From assembly GCA_963774075.1 (NCBI GenBank), contig CAVZDP010000005.1, forward strand, positions 434,001 to 498,000: 64,000 nucleotides of DNA, written 5' to 3'. Source of the stretch: JBBQNR01 sp963774075 (GTDB lineage: Bacteria > Actinomycetota > Thermoleophilia > Solirubrobacterales > JBBDJG01). Of this stretch, positions 17,484 through 25,249 are shown one piece after another. Within the stretch, counting starts at the first letter, position 1. Each line of letters starts with the position of its first letter. The translations under genes and the position numbers were made by a program. Under the pieces are notes generated by a model. The model made no database searches. It had not been told where the DNA came from and was given only the letters and a program-made list of their open reading frames with translations.

Positions 17484-18047
17484 ATGAAGCCCGCAACCGC
17501 CGCAATCTCAGCCACGACGGCACTCCTGCTCGGCCTCGGGGGCTGCGGAGGTGACGACGGCAAGAGCAGCGCCGCCACGACGCCGGACGAGCCGGCGGCG
17601 ACCGCCGCCGCGAGCGGCTCGGAGGCGAGCACGGAGACCCGCGCGGGCCGCGATGACTCTGCAGGCCAGTCCCGCCGTCGCGGCAAGACCGTCAAAGTGA
17701 TGAGCACTCGCTACGGCGAGATGCTCTTCGACGGCCGGGGCCGTGCGCTATACCTGTTCACGCGCGAGAAGTCGGACCGCAGCCGCTGCTACGGCGCCTG
17801 CGCCAAGGCCTGGCCCCCGTTCTTCACCCGCGGCAGGCCGCGCGCCGGCAAGGGTGTGGACGCGAGCCTGCTCGGCACGAGCAGGCGTCGCGGCGGCAGG
17901 TCGATCGTGACCTACAACGGCCACCCGCTCTACTACTACGTCACCGACACCGAGCCGGGCGAGGTCACCTGTCAGAACGTGGTGGAGTTCGGCGGCACCT
18001 GGCTCGTCGTGACGCCCGACGGGCGCGCGAACCGCTCGCCCCGCTGA
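17484..18047 (+). CDS. Lipoprotein with PF03640 (COG4315) repeats
   Basis: A 187-residue lipoprotein. The signal ends in the lipobox LGGC (Cys near 20), followed by a Thr/Ala/Ser-rich linker (to about 75). Two copies of the secreted-repeat motif then occur: LYLFTREKSD...CYGACAKAWPPF and LYYYVTDTEPGEVTCQNV. Proteins of this family are common in actinobacteria and have no assigned enzyme activity. ATG 17484 follows CCGAGGAGACC. Confidence 0.85.
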   Translation: MKPATAAISATTALLLGLGGCGGDDGKSSAATTPDEPAATAAASGSEASTETRAGRDDSAGQSRRRGKTVKVMSTRYGEMLFDGRGRALYLFTREKSDRSRCYGACAKAWPPFFTRGRPRAGKGVDASLLGTSRRRGGRSIVTYNGHPLYYYVTDTEPGEVTCQNVVEFGGTWLVVTPDGRANRSPR

Positions 18048-18119
18048 TCCCCCGTGGCTGATATGTTCGCGCCCGCGCCGGGGTGGGAGCGAGCAACCCA
18101 CTAGGGGAAGGGAGAGCGG

Positions 18120-19265
18120 ATGACCAAGACGAAGGTCGCTACCTTCGCTGTGTCGGTCCTTGCCGCTTTGTTCGCCACCGTGCCGGTGGCGAGTGCTGGA
18201 CCGACGTCATCTACCACGGCGATCGTCGCCCTCGGCGACAGCTTCTCGTCCGGAGAGGCCGGCCGCTGGCAGGGCAACAGCCTCAACATCTTCGGCACGC
18301 GCGACGGGACCGATCGTGCCGCGCGCTGCACGCTTGGGATCTTCTGCAGCTATGACGCCCATCGCGTGTATGGAAGCTCGTACGACAACGGCTGTCACCG
18401 AGCCGACGTGGCGCCGATCCGCAGCGCGGGGATCTCCGTCAACGAGAAGATCAACCTGGCCTGCTCGGGCGCTCAGACGAAGCACATCTGGCGCGGCTCG
18501 CAGGGAGGCGTGGCCTTCAAGGGCGAAGCTCCACAGGCAGACCAGCTGCTGCCGATCGCGCAGCAGAAGAACATCAAGCTCGTGCTGTTGAACATCACGG
18601 CCAACGACCTCGGGTTCTCCGATCACGTGATCGACTGCACGGTCGCGTGGACCATCGGCTATACCTGCCACGCGCAGGAGCAGGCCGAGATCGTCGCCGG
18701 CCTGCCCGCGGCGGCGAACGGCCTCCGCAAGGCGATAGACGAGGTACGCGCGGTCATGTCGGCCGCCGGTTACAGCAGCTCGCAGTGGAAGCTGGTCATC
18801 CAGGGCTACGCGTCGCCGATTCCAAGGGGAGTCGACAACCGCTATCCGGAGACCTCGTGGTCACGCCTCACCGAGGGCGGCTGTCCGTTCTGGAACGTCG
18901 ACTCCGACTGGGCCAAGAACACGGCCACTCCGACGATCGTGGACAACATGCGCACGGTCGCTCAGCAGAAGGGCGCGCGCTTCCTGGACGTGCGCGACTC
19001 GCTCAACGGGCACGAGGTCTGCAACCGCAGCTCGAGCCTGGTGACCGGATCCGGCCCATCGCCCATCACCAAGGAGTGGGTGCGCTGGCTCAACTCCGGT
19101 TGCTGCCAGGGCGACGCGCAGGAGTCGCTGCACCCGAACGCATACGGCGAGAGGGCGATCGGCAGGTGCATATCGCTCTCCTACGCCCAGGCGAGCGGCA
19201 ACCACACCTGCAAGAACACCCCCGGCAGCGATCACAACGGGATGTTCCTGCAGTCGATTCCATAG
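18120..19265 (+). CDS. Secreted SGNH/GDSL hydrolase
   Basis: A 381-residue extracellular esterase or lipase-like hydrolase. A signal peptide (1-26) is followed by block I, GDSFSSGE, with nucleophile Ser41; the ITANDLG block lies near 160; and block V is SLHPNAYG with His338. Eight or more cysteines suggest disulfides in the mature enzyme. The ATG has GGGAAGGGAGAG upstream. A strong terminator follows. The acyl substrate is unknown. Confidence 0.88.
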   Translation: MTKTKVATFAVSVLAALFATVPVASAGPTSSTTAIVALGDSFSSGEAGRWQGNSLNIFGTRDGTDRAARCTLGIFCSYDAHRVYGSSYDNGCHRADVAPIRSAGISVNEKINLACSGAQTKHIWRGSQGGVAFKGEAPQADQLLPIAQQKNIKLVLLNITANDLGFSDHVIDCTVAWTIGYTCHAQEQAEIVAGLPAAANGLRKAIDEVRAVMSAAGYSSSQWKLVIQGYASPIPRGVDNRYPETSWSRLTEGGCPFWNVDSDWAKNTATPTIVDNMRTVAQQKGARFLDVRDSLNGHEVCNRSSSLVTGSGPSPITKEWVRWLNSGCCQGDAQESLHPNAYGERAIGRCISLSYAQASGNHTCKNTPGSDHNGMFLQSIP

Positions 19266-19286
19266 CCGGGCTCACGCGCTAGTGAA

Positions 19287-19326
19287 GAGGGCCCCCGGGC
19301 AGCGCGCTCGGGGGCCCTCGTTTATT
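19287..19326 (+). terminator. Intrinsic terminator after SGNH hydrolase
   Basis: A perfect 11-bp stem (GAGGGCCCCCG 19287-19297 with 19309-19319) is followed by GTTTATT. It lies upstream of the chosen start of the catalase-family gene and argues against in-frame starts before 19336. Confidence 0.9.
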
Positions 19327-19335
19327 GTCGGCGCC

Positions 19336-20250
19336 GTGGACACGCAGGCAGTGGAGGCGGTCGACTCGCTGAACGCGAACTATGGGGCGCACAAGGCCCG
19401 CGCCGTGCACGCGAAGGGAACGCTCTGCAAAGGCCGCTTCACTCCCACGAGCGAGGCGGCGGCGCTCACCCGCGCGGCTCACATGCAGCAGCCGGTGGAC
19501 GTAACGGCGCGCTTCTCGAACGCATCCGGCGACCCGGCGACACGGGACGCCATGCCGGACGGGCGGGGGCTCGCCGTGAAGTTCTACCTTTCGGATGGGT
19601 CACGGACCGACGTCGTCGCGGTCACCCTGCCGGCCTTTCTCGCTCGCACGCCGGAGGACTTCCTCCAGCTCAACCGCGCCCTCAAGCGCGACGAGCGACG
19701 GCACCTGCCGAAGCCACGGCCCGCCCGGCTGCTGGCGTACCTCGTCACGCACTGGAGCGCGAGACACGCCCTGTTTCACGGGCTGCGCGCGAAGCCGGTT
19801 CCGAGCTACGCGAACTGCCGCTACGAGGCGCTGCATGCTTTCAAATGGGTCGACGGGGAGGGCGCCGAGCGCTACGTCCGTTACCGCTTGATCCCACACG
19901 CCGGCGAGCGCACGCTGGCGCGCGGCGAAGCGAAGGGGCGCGACCGCGACTTCCTGCAGCAAGAGATCGCCGGCCGCCTCGAACGCGAGCCGGTTCGCTT
20001 CACCCTCGAGGTCCAGCTCGCCGAGCCCGGAGACCCGGTGGACGACTCGACCGCCATCTGGCCCAAGAGCCGGCGCACGGTCGACGCCGGGGTGCTCGAG
20101 CTCACCGCGATCGACGACTCCCGCGAGCGCGGAGACGACGTGCTCGTCTTCGACCCCATGCGGCTGACCGACGGGATCGAGGCTTCCGCGGACCCGATCC
20201 TTCCCTTTCGCTCCCGCGCGTACTCCGTGTCGGTCGAGCGCCGTACCTAG
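19336..20250 (+). CDS. Short catalase-family heme protein, paralogue 1
   Basis: A 304-residue member of the short catalase-related (SrpA-type) family, about half the length of a classical catalase. Distal-side landmarks are His25 in RAVHAKGTLCKG and ARFSNASGD near 58; the proximal Tyr is probably in RSRAYSVS near the C-terminus. These proteins bind heme and act as peroxidase- or lipid-peroxide-type enzymes. The reading frame is open upstream through a terminator, so the GTG at 19336 is the credible start. A paralogue lies at 28699. Confidence 0.85.
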   Translation: MDTQAVEAVDSLNANYGAHKARAVHAKGTLCKGRFTPTSEAAALTRAAHMQQPVDVTARFSNASGDPATRDAMPDGRGLAVKFYLSDGSRTDVVAVTLPAFLARTPEDFLQLNRALKRDERRHLPKPRPARLLAYLVTHWSARHALFHGLRAKPVPSYANCRYEALHAFKWVDGEGAERYVRYRLIPHAGERTLARGEAKGRDRDFLQQEIAGRLEREPVRFTLEVQLAEPGDPVDDSTAIWPKSRRTVDAGVLELTAIDDSRERGDDVLVFDPMRLTDGIEASADPILPFRSRAYSVSVERRT

Positions 20251-20256
20251 AACCGA

Positions 20257-20676
20257 CTACCCGTCGGCCTCCGCCGCGCGGGCAAGACCGCTTGCCGCGT
20301 CCGCGATGAACCGGCGCAGGCCCGCCTGCAGGAGCCGGCCCGTGCCCGGATAGCGGGCGGCGAACGACGACCGCCAGCGGATCGCTGTCCCGCCTCCCGG
20401 CTCCGGCGTCAGCGTCACCTCGGCGCGGTAGTCGCGAATCGGGAGGCCGGACACGAGCTCGTAGGCGAAGCGGGCGGGCGGCTCGAGTGTCGTGACTCGT
20501 TCCCTCGTCACGAAGCGGCCCCTGCGAAATCGCCTCACTTCCCCGAGGCCGTCGCCCTCCTCCACGTCCGCCTCGTCGAATCCGGCCCAGCCTGACCACG
20601 TGCGCGCGTCGACGAGCAGGCTCCAGGCCCGCTCGGGAGGCGCGGCGGACCGTGCGTTGACGTCGATCTCGAGCAA
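20257..20676 (-). CDS. SRPBCC (START-like) family protein
   Basis: A 139-residue helix-grip protein of the polyketide-cyclase/dehydrase type, a fold that binds hydrophobic ligands. It starts with the typical IDVNARSAAPPERAWSLLVD strand-helix and has RFAYELVSG and GGTAIRWRSSF strands. The ORF ends seven bases from the convergent catalase-family gene. It lies last in a minus-strand run after the Cys-repeat and SCP2-like genes, so a shared lipid-related role is possible. Confidence 0.8.
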   Translation of the reverse strand: MLEIDVNARSAAPPERAWSLLVDARTWSGWAGFDEADVEEGDGLGEVRRFRRGRFVTRERVTTLEPPARFAYELVSGLPIRDYRAEVTLTPEPGGGTAIRWRSSFAARYPGTGRLLQAGLRRFIADAASGLARAAEADG

Positions 20677-20697
20677 CGGCGCTCCGGCGCCGGTCGC

Positions 20698-21129
20698 TCA
20701 GCGACTCTTGCCGATCACCGCGACGGCTCCCCGCAGGCCGACGCAACCGATGCACGCCACGCAGCCGACGCAGTCGACGCATCCGATGCACGCCACGCAG
20801 CCGCTACAGCCGATGTTGCCGAGGCCGGCCGCGATGCCGGCGCTGCCGACGACTCCCGCGCTCAGCGCCACCCCGGCGCTGCCGACGATGCCCGCGCTGC
20901 CCACGATGCCGGCGCTGCCGACCACTCCCGCGCTTCCGACCACGGCCGCGCTGCCGACGGTCGCGGCGCTCCCGACGACCGCGGCGCTGCCCACGACCGC
21001 CGTGCTGCCGACGGTCGCCGCGCTGCCGACCACCGACGTCCCAGCCGCCACTGAGTCCGCCGCGCTCCGGCCGGCCCTCTCGACGGCCCCCACGCCGTTC
21101 CCCGGCGAGAAGACCCGATCAGACGACAA
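20698..21129 (-). CDS. VGSA-hexad and Cys-triplet repeat protein
   Basis: A 143-residue low-complexity protein. After about 25 ordinary residues it consists of six-residue steps of the type V-V-G-S-A-A/G (about 10 copies, to near residue 98). These change into a run in which every third residue is Cys, eight cysteines in all (GCSGCVACIGC...). The regular period suggests a beta-helix or fibre with stacked Ser and then stacked Cys. There is no signal peptide. The likely start is TTG 21129, overlapping the SCP2-like gene by 11 bases; a GTG a few codons in is an alternative. I do not recognise a function. Confidence 0.65.
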   Translation of the reverse strand: MSSDRVFSPGNGVGAVERAGRSAADSVAAGTSVVGSAATVGSTAVVGSAAVVGSAATVGSAAVVGSAGVVGSAGIVGSAGIVGSAGVALSAGVVGSAGIAAGLGNIGCSGCVACIGCVDCVGCVACIGCVGLRGAVAVIGKSR

Positions 21130-21541
21130 GGTGCGGATACTCGCGCTCGATCAGCTCGCGGTACTTCGCGAACACCGGCTTCGTGATCGGAATCAGCTTG
21201 AGCGCCGCTTTGATGTCGCCGGAGCTCTTGATCCTCCGGCGGGCGAGGGCGACCGGGACGTTCTCCTTGCCCTGGAAGTACTTGTTCGCGACCTCGGAGC
21301 TCATAGTCATCTCGACCTTGGGATCCCAGTCGACCGCGTCCGACCACTTCCAGCGCAGGTTCTGATCCCCGCCGGAGTCGTCGAAGGTGATGTTCACCAC
21401 CTCCTCCATGTCCGGGAACTCGAACCTCTGCGGCACCTGGGCGTCGCGCAGCTTGGGTCCCATCTCGGGGTCTGTGCTCATGATCGAGAAAGTACGGTCC
21501 ATGACCTCCCGGAACTCCTCTGGGGAAGCAAAGGCGGCCAT
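21119..21541 (-). CDS. SCP2 sterol-binding-like domain protein
   Basis: A 140-residue single-domain protein resembling the SCP2 sterol/lipid transfer fold: an amphipathic N-terminal helix, a VNITF strand, and the characteristic C-terminal ALARRRIKSSGDIKAALKLI. It probably binds a lipid. It is first in a minus-strand group with the Cys-repeat protein and the SRPBCC protein, which also has a lipid-binding fold. The ATG at 21541 has a -10 box (TACACT, 21549-21554 on the complement) seven bases away, so it is likely leaderless. Confidence 0.75.
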   Translation of the reverse strand: MAAFASPEEFREVMDRTFSIMSTDPEMGPKLRDAQVPQRFEFPDMEEVVNITFDDSGGDQNLRWKWSDAVDWDPKVEMTMSSEVANKYFQGKENVPVALARRRIKSSGDIKAALKLIPITKPVFAKYRELIEREYPHLVV

Positions 21542-21567
21542 GGCGGCGAGTGTATATCCAGGGGCGA

Positions 21568-21640
21568 CCGCCGTACGGCGGGCGCTCGCGACTTTAGGTG
21601 TCCGCCGAAGGCGGCTCGATATTCCCAGAGGCGACCGGCG
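21568..21640 (-). repeat. Dispersed hairpin repeat, copy B
   Basis: Read on the minus strand it gives GGGAATATC, then CCGCC-TTC-GGCGG (21602-21614), then ACACCTAAAGTCGC, then a second palindrome CCGCCGTACGGCGG (21568-21581). The parts and order are those of copy A at 9741-9816. It lies directly upstream of the SCP2-like gene promoter. Confidence 0.6.
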
Positions 21641-21654
21641 TAGGGGGGCGCTAT

Positions 21655-22305
21655 CTAGGCGTGGCCCGGGTTGAGCCAGGGGGCCGGAAGCTGCAGCCCG
21701 TTGAGGGCCGCCCTGCCGTCTCGACTCGATTCGGCCTGCATGCCGGCGGCGGCCGGCGTGAGCGCGTCGCCGTTGCAGCCGGCGGCGGAGTACACCCAGA
21801 TGGGTGTGGAGATGTTCTTGAAGCGCATTGGCCCGAGTGTCTGCAGCTCGGCGGGGCAAAGCCTGCCTGCCGCAAGCCTGGTCGCCTCGGTCAGCAGGAG
21901 CTGCCCCGCCTCCGAAGCGGCCGCCACTCGCGCGGCGATGTTGACGGTCCCGCCCCACCAGTCGCCGTCGCGCTCGATTGCGGTCCCGGTGTGGATGCCC
22001 GCGTGGATCTGCGGAAATGGGGGCCTGGCTCCGATCCGAGACAACACGTCCAGTCCCAGGCGCACCGAGGCCGCCGCGCAGCGAGAGTGGATCATGGCGC
22101 CGTCGCCGACGCGGTGGACCACCTCGGCGCCGTGCTCTACAGCCATGAAAGACAGCTCCGAGTAGAAGCGGATAGCGATCTCCGCGGCGGCCTCGTCCCC
22201 GTCAGCCTCCGTGAGTTGCGAAAAGCCGCAGATATCGGCGAAAAGGAAGCTGTGGAGCTCTGCGTTTGCCATCTCGACTGAAGGGCGTGACATTCGAGGG
22301 AACAT
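21655..22305 (-). CDS. Stand-alone class III nucleotidyl cyclase domain
   Basis: A 216-residue protein made of one cyclase homology domain. It has metal-binding Asp in LFADICGFS (near 23), the second Asp in RVGDGAMIHS (near 68), and a transition-state-type NIAARVAAA segment (about 122-130). It has no membrane or sensor domain. It should make cAMP or cGMP if the residues are all functional. ATG 22305 is used; two inner ATGs are possible. An ABC ATPase with a cyclic-nucleotide-binding domain is encoded 20 kb away. Confidence 0.85.
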   Translation of the reverse strand: MFPRMSRPSVEMANAELHSFLFADICGFSQLTEADGDEAAAEIAIRFYSELSFMAVEHGAEVVHRVGDGAMIHSRCAAASVRLGLDVLSRIGARPPFPQIHAGIHTGTAIERDGDWWGGTVNIAARVAAASEAGQLLLTEATRLAAGRLCPAELQTLGPMRFKNISTPIWVYSAAGCNGDALTPAAAGMQAESSRDGRAALNGLQLPAPWLNPGHA

Positions 22306-22353
22306 CGTTACCCCGGCCGTTCCCGCGGCAGAGAGCCGAAAACGAGCCCCGGA

Positions 22354-23928
22354 TCACAGCCAGTAGCCCCCCGCGAGGGCGCGGAGCGCCGTGCGACCGG
22401 GCGTGAGGAAGTAGCCGCCGCCCCGGGTCGTTACGAAGGCCGGCTGGGGCCTCACGAAGCTCGGTCTCGGCCCCTGCACCCCCATCTTGCCCTCCCCCAC
22501 GGATTCCGGCTTGGGGCTGATCGTCAAGAAATCCCTGTCCCCACCGAGCCAGAAGGCGTCCCCGTCGTTGAGCCAACGTCCCTGCACGATTTCGAACTGG
22601 CGCGCGATGCTCGCCTGGTAGCAGATGAACATCAGCCCGCGATCGGCGTCCGCGACGTCGACGTCGAACAGGCCCTGTGGCTCGTAGTCCTGTCGCCCGG
22701 GCAGGAACGCCGCCGGCCCGTAGGGCATCGCCCGACGGATGATCCGGTGGCGCTTGGCGAGCTTGCCCCGATAGCCCAGAGGGTCACGCGGGTCCAAGCC
22801 GTCACGGGGGTTCGCACGGCGCACGTGAGCACCGAGGGGACAGCCGTAGCCGTGCTTGTCCTGGCGGTAGCGAAAGCTGTTTATGACCTTCAGGCCGCGG
22901 TCGCGTTCGGGGCCCGTGGGGCTGTCCGACACGACGAGCGACCTTCCGTCGTGCCAGCGCCCGACGAGCTTGGCGGCCAGCAGCCGCTCACGTCTGGCCA
23001 GCTCCTTGTCGCGGTCCAAGGGATCCGTGGGCAGCGGAGTAGACGGTAGGAACGGCAGGCCGCCGATCACCTGCTCACGCAGGTAACGTCGGAAGAGCGG
23101 CACGTTCTGGTACAGCTTCCTCACAACCGCGAAGGAGCTGCTGTGGCCAAACGGTCCGACCGGCGCCGTTGGCGGGTCGCCGTCATCACCGCGATAGCCG
23201 AGCACGAACTCGCCCGGGGCGATGCTCCGCCACCAGAAGACGTGCGGAGTCCCCATGCCCTTCCGGCGGTACGGGCCGGAGTTGCCCCGGATGGAGGGCT
23301 GGGAGAAGCCGTCGGCGAATCCGAAGTGCTCCCGCTCGTAGAGCCTGTCGTCGTCGGGATGGCGAAGAAGGGCGGCTCGCTCGACGTGCGCCACGCTCAG
23401 GCCCTCGGTCGCTTTGATTCGGTCGACGAGCAACCGTTCGCGCCGGCGGCGGACGTTCTTGTCCTGGGCCATCACCGTCACCAGCACGTGCGGCTGCTGT
23501 AGCCCCGGCTCCCACAGGGGTGGAGCGCTTTCACCGTGGTCCCCGAGAAGCTCGGCGCGGTTGTCCATGCCCTCAAGGAACTCCTCCGGGAAGGTGTCGA
23601 GGCTTTGCGGCGGGACACCGAGCGCCTGCAGTCCCCTGCACGTGAACGCGAGGTTGAGCGTCTCGAGCGGCTTGTGGCCGCGGCGCCACGACTCCCCGCT
23701 CGTCACACGCGGGCAGAGCTCGCGCAGCCACCTCCGTCCCTCACGCGCGTCGGTGATGCAAACGAACAGGTAGAGGCCGAAGCGAAAGTCGTTTCCGTAC
23801 GCGGTGAGGACGTTGCCCTGCAGGTCGCGCTTGTCGACCTTGCTCCTGGGCAGCATGACCAATTCCTTCACCAGCGCCGGGAGCGCCACGAGACGCTTCA
23901 GGGCGTACTTCAGGAGAGGTAGCACCAT
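22354..23928 (-). CDS. DyP-type heme peroxidase
   Basis: A 524-residue dye-decolourising-peroxidase family protein. The hallmark GFADG occupies 203-207 (distal Asp206), and the heme-ligand histidine is His368 in PLGAHVRRANPRDG. At over 500 residues it belongs to the longer DyP types. There is no Tat or Sec signal. It starts 28 bases after the stop of the gene upstream and is probably cotranscribed with it. DyP enzymes use hydrogen peroxide to oxidise dyes, lignin-like phenols or other bulky substrates. Confidence 0.9.
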   Translation of the reverse strand: MVLPLLKYALKRLVALPALVKELVMLPRSKVDKRDLQGNVLTAYGNDFRFGLYLFVCITDAREGRRWLRELCPRVTSGESWRRGHKPLETLNLAFTCRGLQALGVPPQSLDTFPEEFLEGMDNRAELLGDHGESAPPLWEPGLQQPHVLVTVMAQDKNVRRRRERLLVDRIKATEGLSVAHVERAALLRHPDDDRLYEREHFGFADGFSQPSIRGNSGPYRRKGMGTPHVFWWRSIAPGEFVLGYRGDDGDPPTAPVGPFGHSSSFAVVRKLYQNVPLFRRYLREQVIGGLPFLPSTPLPTDPLDRDKELARRERLLAAKLVGRWHDGRSLVVSDSPTGPERDRGLKVINSFRYRQDKHGYGCPLGAHVRRANPRDGLDPRDPLGYRGKLAKRHRIIRRAMPYGPAAFLPGRQDYEPQGLFDVDVADADRGLMFICYQASIARQFEIVQGRWLNDGDAFWLGGDRDFLTISPKPESVGEGKMGVQGPRPSFVRPQPAFVTTRGGGYFLTPGRTALRALAGGYWL

Positions 23929-23956
23929 TGCGATTACTTCCTGGAACGCCGCCGGG

Positions 23957-25135
23957 TCACGGTCTCAGGACTCCTCGCTTGATGAGCTCCTCTCGAAGCG
24001 GCTGCCCTTTGAGGTGCTGCACGTCGACCATGAGTTCGGTGAACGCCTCCCACCGTTGAAATGCGGAGCGGATCCGCTCGATGGTGAAGCCGTCGTAAGC
24101 GGCGGCATTCACGCCTCCTTTCACCTCGTGGCCTTCGAGGAAGTCACGCAGCGATGCGGCGTCATTGCCCCGATAACCACAGTGACGCCAGATCTGCAGC
24201 GCGCGACCCCCGAGGCGCTCGTGCAGACTCTCCACGAACGCGTCGGAGGAGCCGTCGAACCATGCGGAGAAGATCAGGTACGGGGTCGAGTCGCGCGCCA
24301 TTGTCGGCGGTGGGTCGAAGCTGTCGACCAGCACCCAGCGCGCGAAGTGCGTCCTGTCCACCGGGACCGGCGTCGGCTGACGATCCAGCGTGCGGAGGTC
24401 CATTCGCAGGTCCTCCCTGCTCACAGGGTCCACGGCCGCCACGGCCGTCAGGCAGTGGATCGTGGGCCGCGGCTTGGCGTTCACGGGCGGGTTGCGGATG
24501 TACTGCGCTTCCCGCAGGAGCCGCTGGCAGGCTTGGTCGACCTCGGCCGGGCCCTTCCCCGTCGTGCGCTCGCGAAACTCGGCGAGCCGGCGTTCGAGCT
24601 CCAACGCGCAGCGAATCATCTTCGTCGAGGCGTCGGGGTAACCGCAATAGTGGTAGCTCGGGCGGCTCTTGTGGTCGTTGACGTAGCGCAGGAACTTGGT
24701 CACTTTGGCGACGTCGGGAATGCCGTAGGCGCCGCGAAGGTCATACTTGGCGCCCCAGAAGTTGCGCATTCCCGATGCCACCACCAGGGAGAAGGCCTCG
24801 AGGTACTGGTCCGTATCGCCGTTGAAGTTGGCCTCGAAGAGCAGGTACGCGCCGGGGAACCGGCCCTTGCGGCGCCACCATCGCCGCGATGGGGGGACAC
24901 GGTGCACGAGAGACCAGCGAGCGGCGTTGATGAAAGCCAGGTCGGTCAGCTTCTTCGCCGAGGAAACACCGGCCCCGCCGCGCGCCCGATCCATAAGGCG
25001 CAGAACCGGCTTCAGCCAGGGCCGATCGCCCAGCCACCAGCGAAACCTCAGAAAGAACTCCCACCAGAAGAACGGCACCGGCCCGAGCGCGGTCAGTGCC
25101 GTCGAGTAACCGTCACGATCGGGCTCTCTGTCCAT
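23957..25135 (-). CDS. DyP-associated protein with internal duplication
   Basis: A 392-residue protein of unknown function. Two halves each contain the pattern YL[LI]F-x-A-x-F-[ND]-G (around 97-108 and 285-296), followed by a helix. This suggests two related alpha/beta domains, as in the ferredoxin-like halves of DyP. It is basic and Trp-rich at the N-terminus (PFFWWEFFLRFRWW near 21-34), which may touch the membrane. It is first in a two-gene unit with the DyP peroxidase, so it may be a partner or substrate-handling protein. This is inference. Confidence 0.65.
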   Translation of the reverse strand: MDREPDRDGYSTALTALGPVPFFWWEFFLRFRWWLGDRPWLKPVLRLMDRARGGAGVSSAKKLTDLAFINAARWSLVHRVPPSRRWWRRKGRFPGAYLLFEANFNGDTDQYLEAFSLVVASGMRNFWGAKYDLRGAYGIPDVAKVTKFLRYVNDHKSRPSYHYCGYPDASTKMIRCALELERRLAEFRERTTGKGPAEVDQACQRLLREAQYIRNPPVNAKPRPTIHCLTAVAAVDPVSREDLRMDLRTLDRQPTPVPVDRTHFARWVLVDSFDPPPTMARDSTPYLIFSAWFDGSSDAFVESLHERLGGRALQIWRHCGYRGNDAASLRDFLEGHEVKGGVNAAAYDGFTIERIRSAFQRWEAFTELMVDVQHLKGQPLREELIKRGVLRP

Positions 25136-25249
25136 CCCCCATGGCCGACCCTAACGCCGGGCGGCCGGCGACACAACGAGGTGAATGCGAGGTGAAGCGA
25201 CGCGTGCTTGCGCTCTAGACTTGCGGAGAGCAGGAGGGAGAGGCCGCCT

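Noticed and set aside
20492..21643. Plus-strand Pro/Ala/Leu/Thr repeat frame opposite the VGSA/Cys repeat gene
   Set aside because: It is the mirror of the hexad repeat; the minus-strand reading is coupled to a real gene and gives a regular Cys pattern. Kept as a caveat in the finding.
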